64,000 nt of DNA from the NCBI GenBank assembly GCA_947630185.1, contig CANRGT010000006.1, forward strand, positions 30,405 through 94,404, given 5' to 3'. The position numbers and the translations under genes were made by a program. The DNA comes from an uncultured Clostridia bacterium. Its GTDB lineage: Bacteria > Bacillota > Clostridia > TANB77 > CAG-508. Of the stretch, positions 31,511-41,035 are shown piece after piece. Positions within the stretch are counted from its first letter, which is position 1. Each line of letters begins with the position of its first letter. The notes below the pieces were generated by a model. It was not told the DNA's origin. It saw only the letters and a program-made list of their open reading frames with translations, and did not search any database.

Positions 31511-32866
31511 TTATCTTGGTCTTCTTCCAGCCTCAGCAAAATCCCATGGTCCCTTTTGGTTTTCTTCAGCTATCTCTTCATGTACTTTTTTTATAGCCTC
31601 TTCTTCATTTTCAGCATCTGTATTTTCATATTTCTCTAAAAATTCTTCTGGGGAAACATGAGCTTTTTCAGCCTCATCTCTAATAGTAGTCGTTTCACCA
31701 TTTTCTAATAAAATCTCTTCATCAAATCCTAATTGGTCATTATTAGGTGTATCATCAAGATTTTCTATTCTTGTTTTATCTCCTTCTTCATCTAATTTAG
31801 GATTTGCTTTATCTAATTCATCATCTACTCTTGTATTATAGTGCTTGTCCATAAAGTCTCTTACTTCTCTTGTAGTAGGTCTTATATTATGAGTTTCAAT
31901 CGGTGCTGAAATATATGCTTCTCCCTTTTCCTCACTTAATTGTCTTCTTACATAACCCACGTTTATAATACCATATTGCCCTTGCTCTACAGAAAGGTAT
32001 TCTTCTCCACCAATTCCACTTCTTCCATTTATTTTTACCATTCCTGCTACTTGCTCTTTTTCAACGACACTTCCATCATAGCTATTTATTGAAGTTACTT
32101 TTTGCCCTGTTGTCGTGCCATCTATATTTTCTAAACTTTGAATTTTTTCAATATTTCCATCTTTATTGATTCCTACAAAACTAAATCTTCCTCCACTATT
32201 TATGTTTCCATTTGAATAAATGATGCCTATTTTCTCGATTCCCTTTTCTCTTATTTCTGGAATCATATCTGCAAGAGTTTCTGTTTGTGTCACCCTTACA
32301 TTTGGATCTAACTCCTGTTTATTTGTAATTTTATCAAATGTAAGTTGTTGGTTGGTATCCATTTCAGAATAAGCTTCTACTTTTTCATCTTTTTCTAAAC
32401 TTTTTTCTATTGATTCAAGAGTTGTTCCCTCTCTTCTCTCTTCTTCCTTTTCTTGAATTTTCTCTTTTTCTATTGAAATATCTCTTTCTTCTACTTCTTC
32501 TGGTAACTCAAAATCTAAATCTTCTAAATTTAGTTCTTTAAAATATTCTCCATAATTACTTTTTAGTTTTTCTATATAATCTGGCATAAAGTGAAGCTTT
32601 CCATCAGCACTTACAGTTGCAATTAAGCCATTTGTACTTTCAGAATATATTCCATAGGTAGTACTGCCCTCTTCTAAATTTTGAACTCTGGCAACATAAA
32701 CATTATAATCACCAACTCCGCTTCCTTTAAATTCAAAATCTTTATAGTAAGTAACTTTATCTACTTCTATTTTATCATCCTTTGCCTCTTGTTTAATTAG
32801 ATCTACTAAATCTAACATCTTTTGTTCTTTTTCCTGCCTTATTTCTTTATCCATTTTAACCTCCAT
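31511..32866 (-). CDS. Acidic soluble protein of unknown function, distal gene of the T4SS-like cluster, basic C-terminus (RRPR)
   Basis: No signal/TM; Glu/Asp-rich; ends GPWDFAEAGRRPR. Confidence 0.6.
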   Translation of the reverse strand: MEVKMDKEIRQEKEQKMLDLVDLIKQEAKDDKIEVDKVTYYKDFEFKGSGVGDYNVYVARVQNLEEGSTTYGIYSESTNGLIATVSADGKLHFMPDYIEKLKSNYGEYFKELNLEDLDFELPEEVEERDISIEKEKIQEKEEERREGTTLESIEKSLEKDEKVEAYSEMDTNQQLTFDKITNKQELDPNVRVTQTETLADMIPEIREKGIEKIGIIYSNGNINSGGRFSFVGINKDGNIEKIQSLENIDGTTTGQKVTSINSYDGSVVEKEQVAGMVKINGRSGIGGEEYLSVEQGQYGIINVGYVRRQLSEEKGEAYISAPIETHNIRPTTREVRDFMDKHYNTRVDDELDKANPKLDEEGDKTRIENLDDTPNNDQLGFDEEILLENGETTTIRDEAEKAHVSPEEFLEKYENTDAENEEEAIKKVHEEIAEENQKGPWDFAEAGRRPR

Positions 32867-32959
32867 TTTGCCATTTAAATAGCACTATATACTTAATTTA
32901 TATCTAATAAATTATTCTTCATTTTATATAACTATTTATTAAAAATATAACTATATTAA

Positions 32960-34336
32960 TTATTGTAGTCCAAATGACATTATAAAATCTGTACCCTCAC
33001 CTAGCCTCATTACAAAACTTCTTGTAATAGAGCTACTTGAAAGTCTGTCATTTGCATCTAGTATAGTAACATTCCATATATAGTCTGTACCCTGTTTTAC
33101 TGGAGTACTTGCTAATAGTTTATTTTGTTCATAGAAATTTTCCTTTGCATATTTTTCAAAATCTGCTAATGTTTTAAAATTATTATTTCTATATGTTTCA
33201 TCTAATTTGCTGTATGCATATTCATAGTCTTTATTGTTTATTGCATCAAAGAATTTTTGGATATTTAATAAAACTCTTTCTGTTTCTGTAGATTTTTGAT
33301 AAGTAGCTGTAAACTCTGGCAAATCAATACTATAAGTGTCTAATATAACTGTATACTGCATTGGCGAAGTTATACGAAATATATAATAACTTCCATAATC
33401 GTCAATACAAATACATTGTGTATAGTTTGCTTCTTTTTTTATTGAATATTCTTTTAATCCCTTTACTGTTAAATCATTTAGATATTCATTATATTGTTCC
33501 TCAGTTGCAAAATCTGTTTGCTTCTTTATGCTGTATCTATCCATTGAAGTTAATTGTTCTTTTTTATTATTTAAGTATTGTTGATATTTAGATATATTTT
33601 CATATTTTTTACTTTTATATTCTTTATCTAACATATCATATGATTTTTGTATATTATGTACAGCATAATATACATAGTCTTCAAAATATTTTCTAGCCAA
33701 GTCCTCTTCATTTACTACTGATTGTACAAATTTATTATATTGTGTTCTTGTAATTTTGTTTTGTTCATCTTTCTTTGTTCCATTTACAATAGCTTTGTAT
33801 TCATTTTCTGTAATTGGCTCTAATGCCCATGATAATGTTTCTTGGTCAACATACACTATAAAGTATTTATTGGTTTCATTTCCATCTTGTAATAATATTC
33901 CTTCAGCATAATAAACTGTATACATATAACTTTCATTCAAGTATAGTTTTTTTAATTTAAATTCATAGCTATCAGTTTCAATTTTATCAACCTTGTTTAA
34001 TATATTTTCTTGTGTAATTTGGTTTTTGTTAATGTATTCTTGCGAATATAGTTCATATAATGCTTTTGAATTTTTAACTTTTAAGTATAAAATGTAATTT
34101 TTTAAATTACTTTCTACTGAAAAGAATGTGGAATCATTTGTTTCTAAAACAATATCCTTTTCAAGCTCATTAGACTCTGATGTTTCATCTGGAATGTAAT
34201 TATTCTCTTCAATTGCATTATTTATTGCATCTTTGTTTTGCAATATTATTACTAATGCAACTATAATTATAATAATAAAAATTGTTAATATAATAATTAA
34301 TTTTTTAATGTCCTTCACTTTTAAAAACTCCTCCAC
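32960..34336 (-). CDS. Bitopic membrane protein with NTF2-like repeats (VirB8/TcpC-like candidate)
   Basis: Single N-terminal TM; repeated NNKDYEYAYSKLDETYR-type segments. Confidence 0.5.
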   Translation of the reverse strand: MEEFLKVKDIKKLIIILTIFIIIIIVALVIILQNKDAINNAIEENNYIPDETSESNELEKDIVLETNDSTFFSVESNLKNYILYLKVKNSKALYELYSQEYINKNQITQENILNKVDKIETDSYEFKLKKLYLNESYMYTVYYAEGILLQDGNETNKYFIVYVDQETLSWALEPITENEYKAIVNGTKKDEQNKITRTQYNKFVQSVVNEEDLARKYFEDYVYYAVHNIQKSYDMLDKEYKSKKYENISKYQQYLNNKKEQLTSMDRYSIKKQTDFATEEQYNEYLNDLTVKGLKEYSIKKEANYTQCICIDDYGSYYIFRITSPMQYTVILDTYSIDLPEFTATYQKSTETERVLLNIQKFFDAINNKDYEYAYSKLDETYRNNNFKTLADFEKYAKENFYEQNKLLASTPVKQGTDYIWNVTILDANDRLSSSSITRSFVMRLGEGTDFIMSFGLQ

Positions 34337-34357
34337 ATTCTTTTTTATTAATTTCTT

Positions 34358-37300
34358 TTATTGTGATACTGTAATATAACAACATAAAGATTTTAATACT
34401 TCATCTATATTAACCCATCCATTTGTTCTACTACCAGGATTTGAAACATAAACCTCACTTCCATTGTTACGTACGTCTAATAATACCATCCAATGTTGTT
34501 CAGTAGTAAATGGATTATTTCCATTATATTTTGCTCCTAAAACATGAATTATTACAGCATCATGTTTCAAATGCTCTTGTATTGCAGCTTTATCGCTTTC
34601 AAATGTAACACTATTTGATTCTCTTTCTTCACCTATTCTTACTCTATGGCTTCCTGGTAAAAATTCCTTTAGGCTACCATCTATAGAAACTTCATTTGGT
34701 CCTGCCCATTTATCTGGGGTATAATTGTAACCATATCCACTAGCAACTATCGCTAAGCAAGTTATACTACAGCCTTGATGTGCTATTGTACCACCTGCAT
34801 ATTCCATTGAAGACCATGGACCTGTTCCTTGTTTAAATTCTACGAAAGTTCTTCCTTGTGAATTTGTATATGTTCCATATTCTGAATTATCAATATCCAC
34901 AATACCATTCGTATTAGGTGAATTCTGTGTTGATGTAAATATTTCAATTTCATGTGCTTGATTATTTGGATCTCTTGTAATTTGTTTTTGTGGTGCATAA
35001 CTATACATAGCTAATTGTTCTCGTGTATAATAAATATAATAGTTTCTACCAAATACTTTTCCAGCAGCTGATTGTGAAAAGTCATAAACACCTTTTACAT
35101 AGGTTTCAAAGGATGCATCTCTTGCAGGAATATGCCCTGCCATTCCTCCTCCTAAATAACACCACCAATTATCCCATATATATCTATTTTGTTCCCAAGA
35201 ATCTACTCCAAATGCAGCACCTTCTTCATATACTTGCTTAAATGTTTTTCCATTTCTTTCTGGTAAGTGTCCAAAGTTATGCGCTATAGCAGTTAATGCA
35301 TATAATTGTTGTCTTGATAAATTAAGCCCTTGAGTATCATTTAAGACTTTATTATAAAATTTGTTAGCTACTTCACTACCTATTGAATCTACTAATTCTT
35401 TTTCAATATAAATTTGCATAGCACGTATTTCATCATCTGAATATGTTGCTGAAGCTCCTCTACCTAAAATTCCATTAACATATTCTTCTACACTTTCTAC
35501 CTGCATTTCTTGTTTACCATCATATACTCTACCTGGTACATTAAATTTTTCGTGATGAGATTTCCATTGAAGGTCTGCATTTCCTATAGTAGGCCATCCA
35601 GCACCATCTCCATACATCTGATAATACTGTCCATTTGCAGATTGAGGTGCTTCATTAGAATGGGCAAATTGCCTTAAATATGTAGTTAAATCACTAGCAG
35701 CTGTTGCAGAATTAAATAGGTATCCATTAGATTCAAATATATTTGAATTTAATTCAGTTACCCCATAATCCTCACCAGTATATACATATAAAACATACCT
35801 CATAATATGCTCAACTGATTGTGTTCTTTCACTTCCTGAAAGCATATTAAGTAAAGTACCTGCACCATTAACAATTTTTCCTATTGGTGCTTGTTTTACA
35901 AAGGTTTCTGGTATTATAAATTCAGTACGAAGTAATTTTAAAATCTCATCTATTTTGTATCTAGGATCTCTTAAAATTCCTGGTACAAATGTTTCTACCT
36001 CTATTAACTTAGTTATAGTTTGTGTTCTATTTATTTCGTGAGATCTTGAATAAACTTCTGTTGTAGTTGTCGTTTTTGCATTTTCATCATATACAGGTTG
36101 TCCGCTAGGCTCTTTTTGCCATTCGCTCCATGCTGTTGAAGATGGATTTAAAGATTTTGTATCTGGTCCTATTGTTACTGGGTCTAATTTTACTCTATTA
36201 TATATATATTCTTGTTCAAGAAACCAAGTATTTACATAAGTAACTGCAACCATAGGCATTTTTTCTGTAACACTTATTTTAGTAATTTCTGGATCTGCAT
36301 CAACAGGTTCACTTTTTGTAGGACCAAAAGATCCACTATCAATTACATTTCCGTCTTCATCAACAGTTGTATGACTACCACGAGACTCTGTTTCTATTTG
36401 ATAGTTAACTTCTGTTGTAGTTGTAGTTTTTGTAGTTGTAGTCATAACTGTAAGTTGAATCTCTGTATCTTTTAATATTCTTTCTGCTAGTCCCATTAAA
36501 TCAGGGTTGTCCGAATAAGCTGCTACAAATTCTGGATTTTCTGTAATTATTGCTAAATCTAATAAAAATTCAACAGGAGTCATATATTTCATTAAATCTT
36601 TTTTGTAATTTATTTCTTGTACTGTTATCTGAGTATCTAATATGTCTCCTGTTATCTCGTCTCTTGTAACAGTAGTGCTTGCTACGCATAACCTATCATA
36701 TGGGTCATCTTCTGTTGGTTCCTTAATCGTAAAATATCTCATAATATGATTTGCATCTAATTGAAAAAAAGAATCATAATCAATATAGCATAATCTTTCT
36801 AGATTTTCTTTTTGGGTTGAATTTCTGTCATCTTTTACTCTTTGTACATATACTCTGCCATAATATTTTTCTGGATCTTCAGGATATAGCTGTGGGCCTG
36901 CACCTTCATCTCTAAAGCTTCTATTAATTTCTTTTGAAATTACCTCTGCTGCATATATCTTTTTTAAATATGCTTTTTTACATTCTTCAACTTCTTCATC
37001 CGACATATCTTTTTCTAGTTCTTTATATAAATGAAGCTTTTCCTTACTGGTTCCCATATCTTCTAATAATTTTTCCATGTCTTCTATTTGCTCATCTGTA
37101 ATTTTTATTGCATACTTACTTGCACCTGTTTCATCTTTAGTATTTGCTTCATACTCTACAGGTCTACTTTCCATTGTAGCACCTGTTTCTTTAGAGAATG
37201 AGTCTAATAGTGAATCCCAAAGTGCTGTAACAGCTAAAACAATTCCTGAACCAATTACTAGTACAAGAACCGGCTTTAATAAAGCTGCAACAACTGCTTT

Positions 37301-37360
37301 TATTGCAGCTTTTTTTACTGAAGTTTTTACTTTTTGTTCTATATTGCCTTTTAATCCCAT
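34358..37360 (-). CDS. Large membrane-anchored cell-wall hydrolase: lysozyme-like plus C39-like peptidase domains (VirB1/CwlT-type role)
   Basis: TM near N-terminus; LSRQQLYALTAIAHNFGHLPERNGKTF lysozyme-like; C-terminal HQGCSITCLAIVAS...EQHWMVLLDVR...VSNPG papain-like triad. Confidence 0.7.
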   Translation of the reverse strand: MGLKGNIEQKVKTSVKKAAIKAVVAALLKPVLVLVIGSGIVLAVTALWDSLLDSFSKETGATMESRPVEYEANTKDETGASKYAIKITDEQIEDMEKLLEDMGTSKEKLHLYKELEKDMSDEEVEECKKAYLKKIYAAEVISKEINRSFRDEGAGPQLYPEDPEKYYGRVYVQRVKDDRNSTQKENLERLCYIDYDSFFQLDANHIMRYFTIKEPTEDDPYDRLCVASTTVTRDEITGDILDTQITVQEINYKKDLMKYMTPVEFLLDLAIITENPEFVAAYSDNPDLMGLAERILKDTEIQLTVMTTTTKTTTTTEVNYQIETESRGSHTTVDEDGNVIDSGSFGPTKSEPVDADPEITKISVTEKMPMVAVTYVNTWFLEQEYIYNRVKLDPVTIGPDTKSLNPSSTAWSEWQKEPSGQPVYDENAKTTTTTEVYSRSHEINRTQTITKLIEVETFVPGILRDPRYKIDEILKLLRTEFIIPETFVKQAPIGKIVNGAGTLLNMLSGSERTQSVEHIMRYVLYVYTGEDYGVTELNSNIFESNGYLFNSATAASDLTTYLRQFAHSNEAPQSANGQYYQMYGDGAGWPTIGNADLQWKSHHEKFNVPGRVYDGKQEMQVESVEEYVNGILGRGASATYSDDEIRAMQIYIEKELVDSIGSEVANKFYNKVLNDTQGLNLSRQQLYALTAIAHNFGHLPERNGKTFKQVYEEGAAFGVDSWEQNRYIWDNWWCYLGGGMAGHIPARDASFETYVKGVYDFSQSAAGKVFGRNYYIYYTREQLAMYSYAPQKQITRDPNNQAHEIEIFTSTQNSPNTNGIVDIDNSEYGTYTNSQGRTFVEFKQGTGPWSSMEYAGGTIAHQGCSITCLAIVASGYGYNYTPDKWAGPNEVSIDGSLKEFLPGSHRVRIGEERESNSVTFESDKAAIQEHLKHDAVIIHVLGAKYNGNNPFTTEQHWMVLLDVRNNGSEVYVSNPGSRTNGWVNIDEVLKSLCCYITVSQ

Positions 37361-37410
37361 ATAAAATATATTCCTTTCTTAGTCCGCTAAAAAATATGTG
37401 AGTATTTATT

Positions 37411-38376
37411 TTATAATTCTATCTCAAGTGTTTTAATTTGTGCTTCTTCTCCTCCTATGTATTCATCATAATTTACAACAATATCTGAAAATTTAATAGC
37501 TTTAGATTCTTCCCTTTGCTCATTATACATTCTAGTAAATTTAATGCTTAAAACATTTTTTTCTTGTGGGTTTATAACTATACTATTTAAAGGTTGTTCA
37601 TCAATGTTAGAAGTATATTCTACATTTTTTCCATCTACTAATACTACACCTTTAGTATTTTTTCTGGTGGATAATAATATCTTTTCATCAGTTTTATTGG
37701 TAAATTCTATATCATAAACTTCATAATCTATATAAACATTTTTTTTAGTAACTTTTGCAAAAATATCATCATTTTCTGCTGTTTTTTCTAATGTATTTGA
37801 ATATAAGAATTGATTTATACTTAATTTTATTTCGTTATTTTTTTTAGTAAAATATACATAATCTTCAATAACTCCAGATTGACTATAACCTCCTGATGAT
37901 AATAAATCTCCATAATATGAAATTTGATAAATTGTGTCTCCATACATACTTACTTGTAATTTTGCAGTTCTCTTTTCATTAAAAACTAATTGGATATAGT
38001 TTGTATTAAAGTATTCTACTGTTGGAAATATTTCTTCCTTACATTCATCTGAAAGCATTTGATATGCTTCATCTATTTGTTTATTATTACAATATTCTAC
38101 AAAGGTTTCTAAGGCTTTTTGTTCATCTGATAGTAAATCACTATTAGAAGAATAATTAATATTATTGTTTTTACTATTTTGCTGTATATTTGTACTTCCT
38201 ACTGTATTTTCTTTAATGCTGTTTTTATTTTGAGCAGCTTCATTTTCATTATTTTTGTTTATTCTATATATTGCAACTATTGTTCTAAACACAATGAAGG
38301 AAAATACTATTATAGCAATAGCTGTTATTATATTTCTCCAATTTTGGTTAAGATTACGAAACCATTTATTAATCAT
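37411..38376 (-). CDS. Bitopic membrane protein (second VirB8-like candidate)
   Basis: N-terminal TM then EYCNNKQIDEAYQMLSDECKEEIFPTVEYFN, NTF2-like. Confidence 0.5.
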   Translation of the reverse strand: MINKWFRNLNQNWRNIITAIAIIVFSFIVFRTIVAIYRINKNNENEAAQNKNSIKENTVGSTNIQQNSKNNNINYSSNSDLLSDEQKALETFVEYCNNKQIDEAYQMLSDECKEEIFPTVEYFNTNYIQLVFNEKRTAKLQVSMYGDTIYQISYYGDLLSSGGYSQSGVIEDYVYFTKKNNEIKLSINQFLYSNTLEKTAENDDIFAKVTKKNVYIDYEVYDIEFTNKTDEKILLSTRKNTKGVVLVDGKNVEYTSNIDEQPLNSIVINPQEKNVLSIKFTRMYNEQREESKAIKFSDIVVNYDEYIGGEEAQIKTLEIEL

Positions 38377-38388
38377 ATAATTCTCCTT

Positions 38389-40959
38389 TTATACCCAATT
38401 ATTAAGATCCCTTATTATTTGTAAATATTTTTCTGCTTCTTGACTGCTTATTCCTCTATCATTTAATCCTTCTTTTAATGCATCATATTTTGCTTCATCT
38501 CCATCTACTTGTGAAGCCATTTTAGCTACCATAAGCTTTTCGTTGTCATTTAAACTTTCATTTTTTATCATTTTTATAATTATATCGTCATTTGTTATTC
38601 CATAAGCTCTATATTCTTGAGCTACTTCTTTCATTATTCTTTGTGCACCAGCTTTATCAACACCAAATTTTTCTTGATATTTCTTTATTCTTTCTTTATC
38701 TTCTAATGCTTTCTGGTCTGATCTTTCATTTATTTCGTCTTTTGTATGAGTAGCTTCATAAAAGTTTTCATATTCTTTACTAATTCCATCTTTCATATTA
38801 GCTATTTTATTTGTTATTCCTTTTCCTGCTAATAATCCAGCCCCTGCTCCTGCTAGACCATACTTAGCTACATTTGAGAAATCATCTGATACTAAACCAG
38901 CAGTTAAGCCTATAGTTGCGCCAGTAGCCATTAAGCCTACTTTTAATGCACCCTTTAAGCCTTTTTTAGCAAGTTTTGGTCCTACATATTTAACACCTTT
39001 ACTAAATTTAGAATTTCCAACTTTATTTGCTAAATTTCTTATTTTACTATCTTCTAATTTTTTTCTCGTTCTATTTTGTTCTTCTGCTATAATTTGTGCT
39101 TGTCTAGATATTACTATAGTAGCATCTGTGTCATTAGAATTTTCACTATTTTGTGAATTTGGTTGTCCACCATTATTTTGGTCATTTGCTCCTGAATTTT
39201 GAGCATTTTCCTGACCATTTTGATTATCTCCTTGACTATTTTGATTATCCCCCTGTCCGTTTTGACTATCACCTTGTCCATTTTCTTGGTCATTACCATT
39301 ATTAGGACCTTGTCCTCCGTTATTTTCTCGTGAGCCAAACACACTTTGTGTTAATTGATTTATATCTTTATCTGGCTTTCTATTTGCTTGTGCAATTTTA
39401 TTTTTTTCTTCTTCACCTTTATCTTTATTATTACCACCTTTAAAATGACTAGTTAATGCATTCATACCCTTCATTACTATAGCTCCACCCAATGCTGCTG
39501 ATGTAGCTGATGCCGTTTCTGCTTTATTAAATCCAAATAATTTTCTCATTATTTTTTCTGCTTGTAATATAAAGCCAAACGCTACTAATGAATAAATAAT
39601 ATTTTTTGATGCAAAATCAAGTGCAGTTCCTATTAATACGGTATACAAAATTAAATGTACTGGTTGTATCAATAAATTAAATATGTATTCTTTTATCCAT
39701 GTATCAAATCCTTGTGCACTATTATCATGAATTTTATCTAGTGGATATGTCATAGCTACTAATGGTGCAATCATAGTTAAAAATGCTAATATTATTAATC
39801 TTTTTATATATCTAAATAAAAATAATATTGTATACATCACCATGCCCATGTATATAACTGTAAGACTAAATGACTTCATAAGGTTCTGATCATCTGATGC
39901 TGTCTCAAATTGTAAATCTAATCTTACTTTTCCCATTAAATTGGTAGGCCATACCATAAGCTGTTCTTCTTCATTTCCAAAATTAGATTCATATACTGGT
40001 ACTCCCTCTATTGAATAATCACTTAAAAGTCTTTTGTCTCCGTCATAATTTCGTATTTCATATGTTTTAGAATAATTCACAGAAACTACTGCTTTTGTTA
40101 TTTCTTCTGTTACAGTAACTGCAAAAGACATTATATAATGCATAAAAAATATTAAACACATAGCTATAAGCCAATCTAATAAACGAGCTTTATATTTTGC
40201 TCTATCTTCCATAGAACTACTTATAATTATTCTAATTGCTATGTACACTAAAATAGAAAGTAATGCTACAATTGCTAAATTTCTTAATGCATAATACCAT
40301 TTTGAAATAGTTGGTTGTAATTCTAATGCAGAAGATTTCATTTTTATATCTTGAGAGATTCCGTTTTCTGCATCATATATTTTTATATATGTTTCCCCAT
40401 CTTTTTCTATTATATTTTCTTGCTTATATTTACTAGTTGGATTAAAGAAATTAACATCTAATAATGGTAAATTATCCGAAAAAATTTCTTCTGGAGTAAC
40501 TACAAATAGAGGTAATTTTACTATTTCTGGTATACTATTAGGTGTATTCACAGATTTACTTACCAAATAACCCGCTTCCCCAGATTTAAATACAGCCATT
40601 CCACCTGCTGCCAATGCAGCTCCTGGTGGTCCGCCAAGTAAAAATCCGCAAATTGCTCCCAAAGCTGTCCAACCTACTGCTCCTTCCAGCCAGCTTGTCC
40701 AACTAATTTTGTTTGGATCATTATACTTTAAGTCTAAAAAAGTTTCATCTAATCCACATATTAGCTTATTCATTCCCCACATAGCTGCATCTGATATTCC
40801 TAGTAATAAGTCTTTCACTGGTTTAAATAATTTACCTGATACTCCTGAACCATCTGTATCTGCAAATGAAATGTTTGGCATTATGAAATTAAACAATATT
40901 ACAAAAATAATTGCAATAATTATCTTTTGTGTTATGCTTTTTTGTGTAAATACTTTCAT
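38389..40959 (-). CDS. VirB6/TrbL-like polytopic membrane protein, paralog 1
   Basis: Signal peptide, PEEIFSDNLPLLDVNFFNP, WYYALRNLAIVALLSILVYIAIRIIISSSMEDRAKYK, multi-TM core, ANRKPDKDINQL, N/Q/G-rich linker, C-terminal ...NNWV. Confidence 0.78.
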   Translation of the reverse strand: MKVFTQKSITQKIIIAIIFVILFNFIMPNISFADTDGSGVSGKLFKPVKDLLLGISDAAMWGMNKLICGLDETFLDLKYNDPNKISWTSWLEGAVGWTALGAICGFLLGGPPGAALAAGGMAVFKSGEAGYLVSKSVNTPNSIPEIVKLPLFVVTPEEIFSDNLPLLDVNFFNPTSKYKQENIIEKDGETYIKIYDAENGISQDIKMKSSALELQPTISKWYYALRNLAIVALLSILVYIAIRIIISSSMEDRAKYKARLLDWLIAMCLIFFMHYIMSFAVTVTEEITKAVVSVNYSKTYEIRNYDGDKRLLSDYSIEGVPVYESNFGNEEEQLMVWPTNLMGKVRLDLQFETASDDQNLMKSFSLTVIYMGMVMYTILFLFRYIKRLIILAFLTMIAPLVAMTYPLDKIHDNSAQGFDTWIKEYIFNLLIQPVHLILYTVLIGTALDFASKNIIYSLVAFGFILQAEKIMRKLFGFNKAETASATSAALGGAIVMKGMNALTSHFKGGNNKDKGEEEKNKIAQANRKPDKDINQLTQSVFGSRENNGGQGPNNGNDQENGQGDSQNGQGDNQNSQGDNQNGQENAQNSGANDQNNGGQPNSQNSENSNDTDATIVISRQAQIIAEEQNRTRKKLEDSKIRNLANKVGNSKFSKGVKYVGPKLAKKGLKGALKVGLMATGATIGLTAGLVSDDFSNVAKYGLAGAGAGLLAGKGITNKIANMKDGISKEYENFYEATHTKDEINERSDQKALEDKERIKKYQEKFGVDKAGAQRIMKEVAQEYRAYGITNDDIIIKMIKNESLNDNEKLMVAKMASQVDGDEAKYDALKEGLNDRGISSQEAEKYLQIIRDLNNWV

Positions 40960-41035
40960 AATACCTCCTATCCATATTTTTTATTATTTCAAAATTTTTT
41001 AAAATTAAATTTATAAGTCCTTTGTTTAATAATTT

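Noticed and set aside
39100-39340. Regular repeats that could look like a CRISPR array
   Set aside because: They are in frame and encode N/Q/G-rich linker; no constant repeat with unique spacers and no cas genes.
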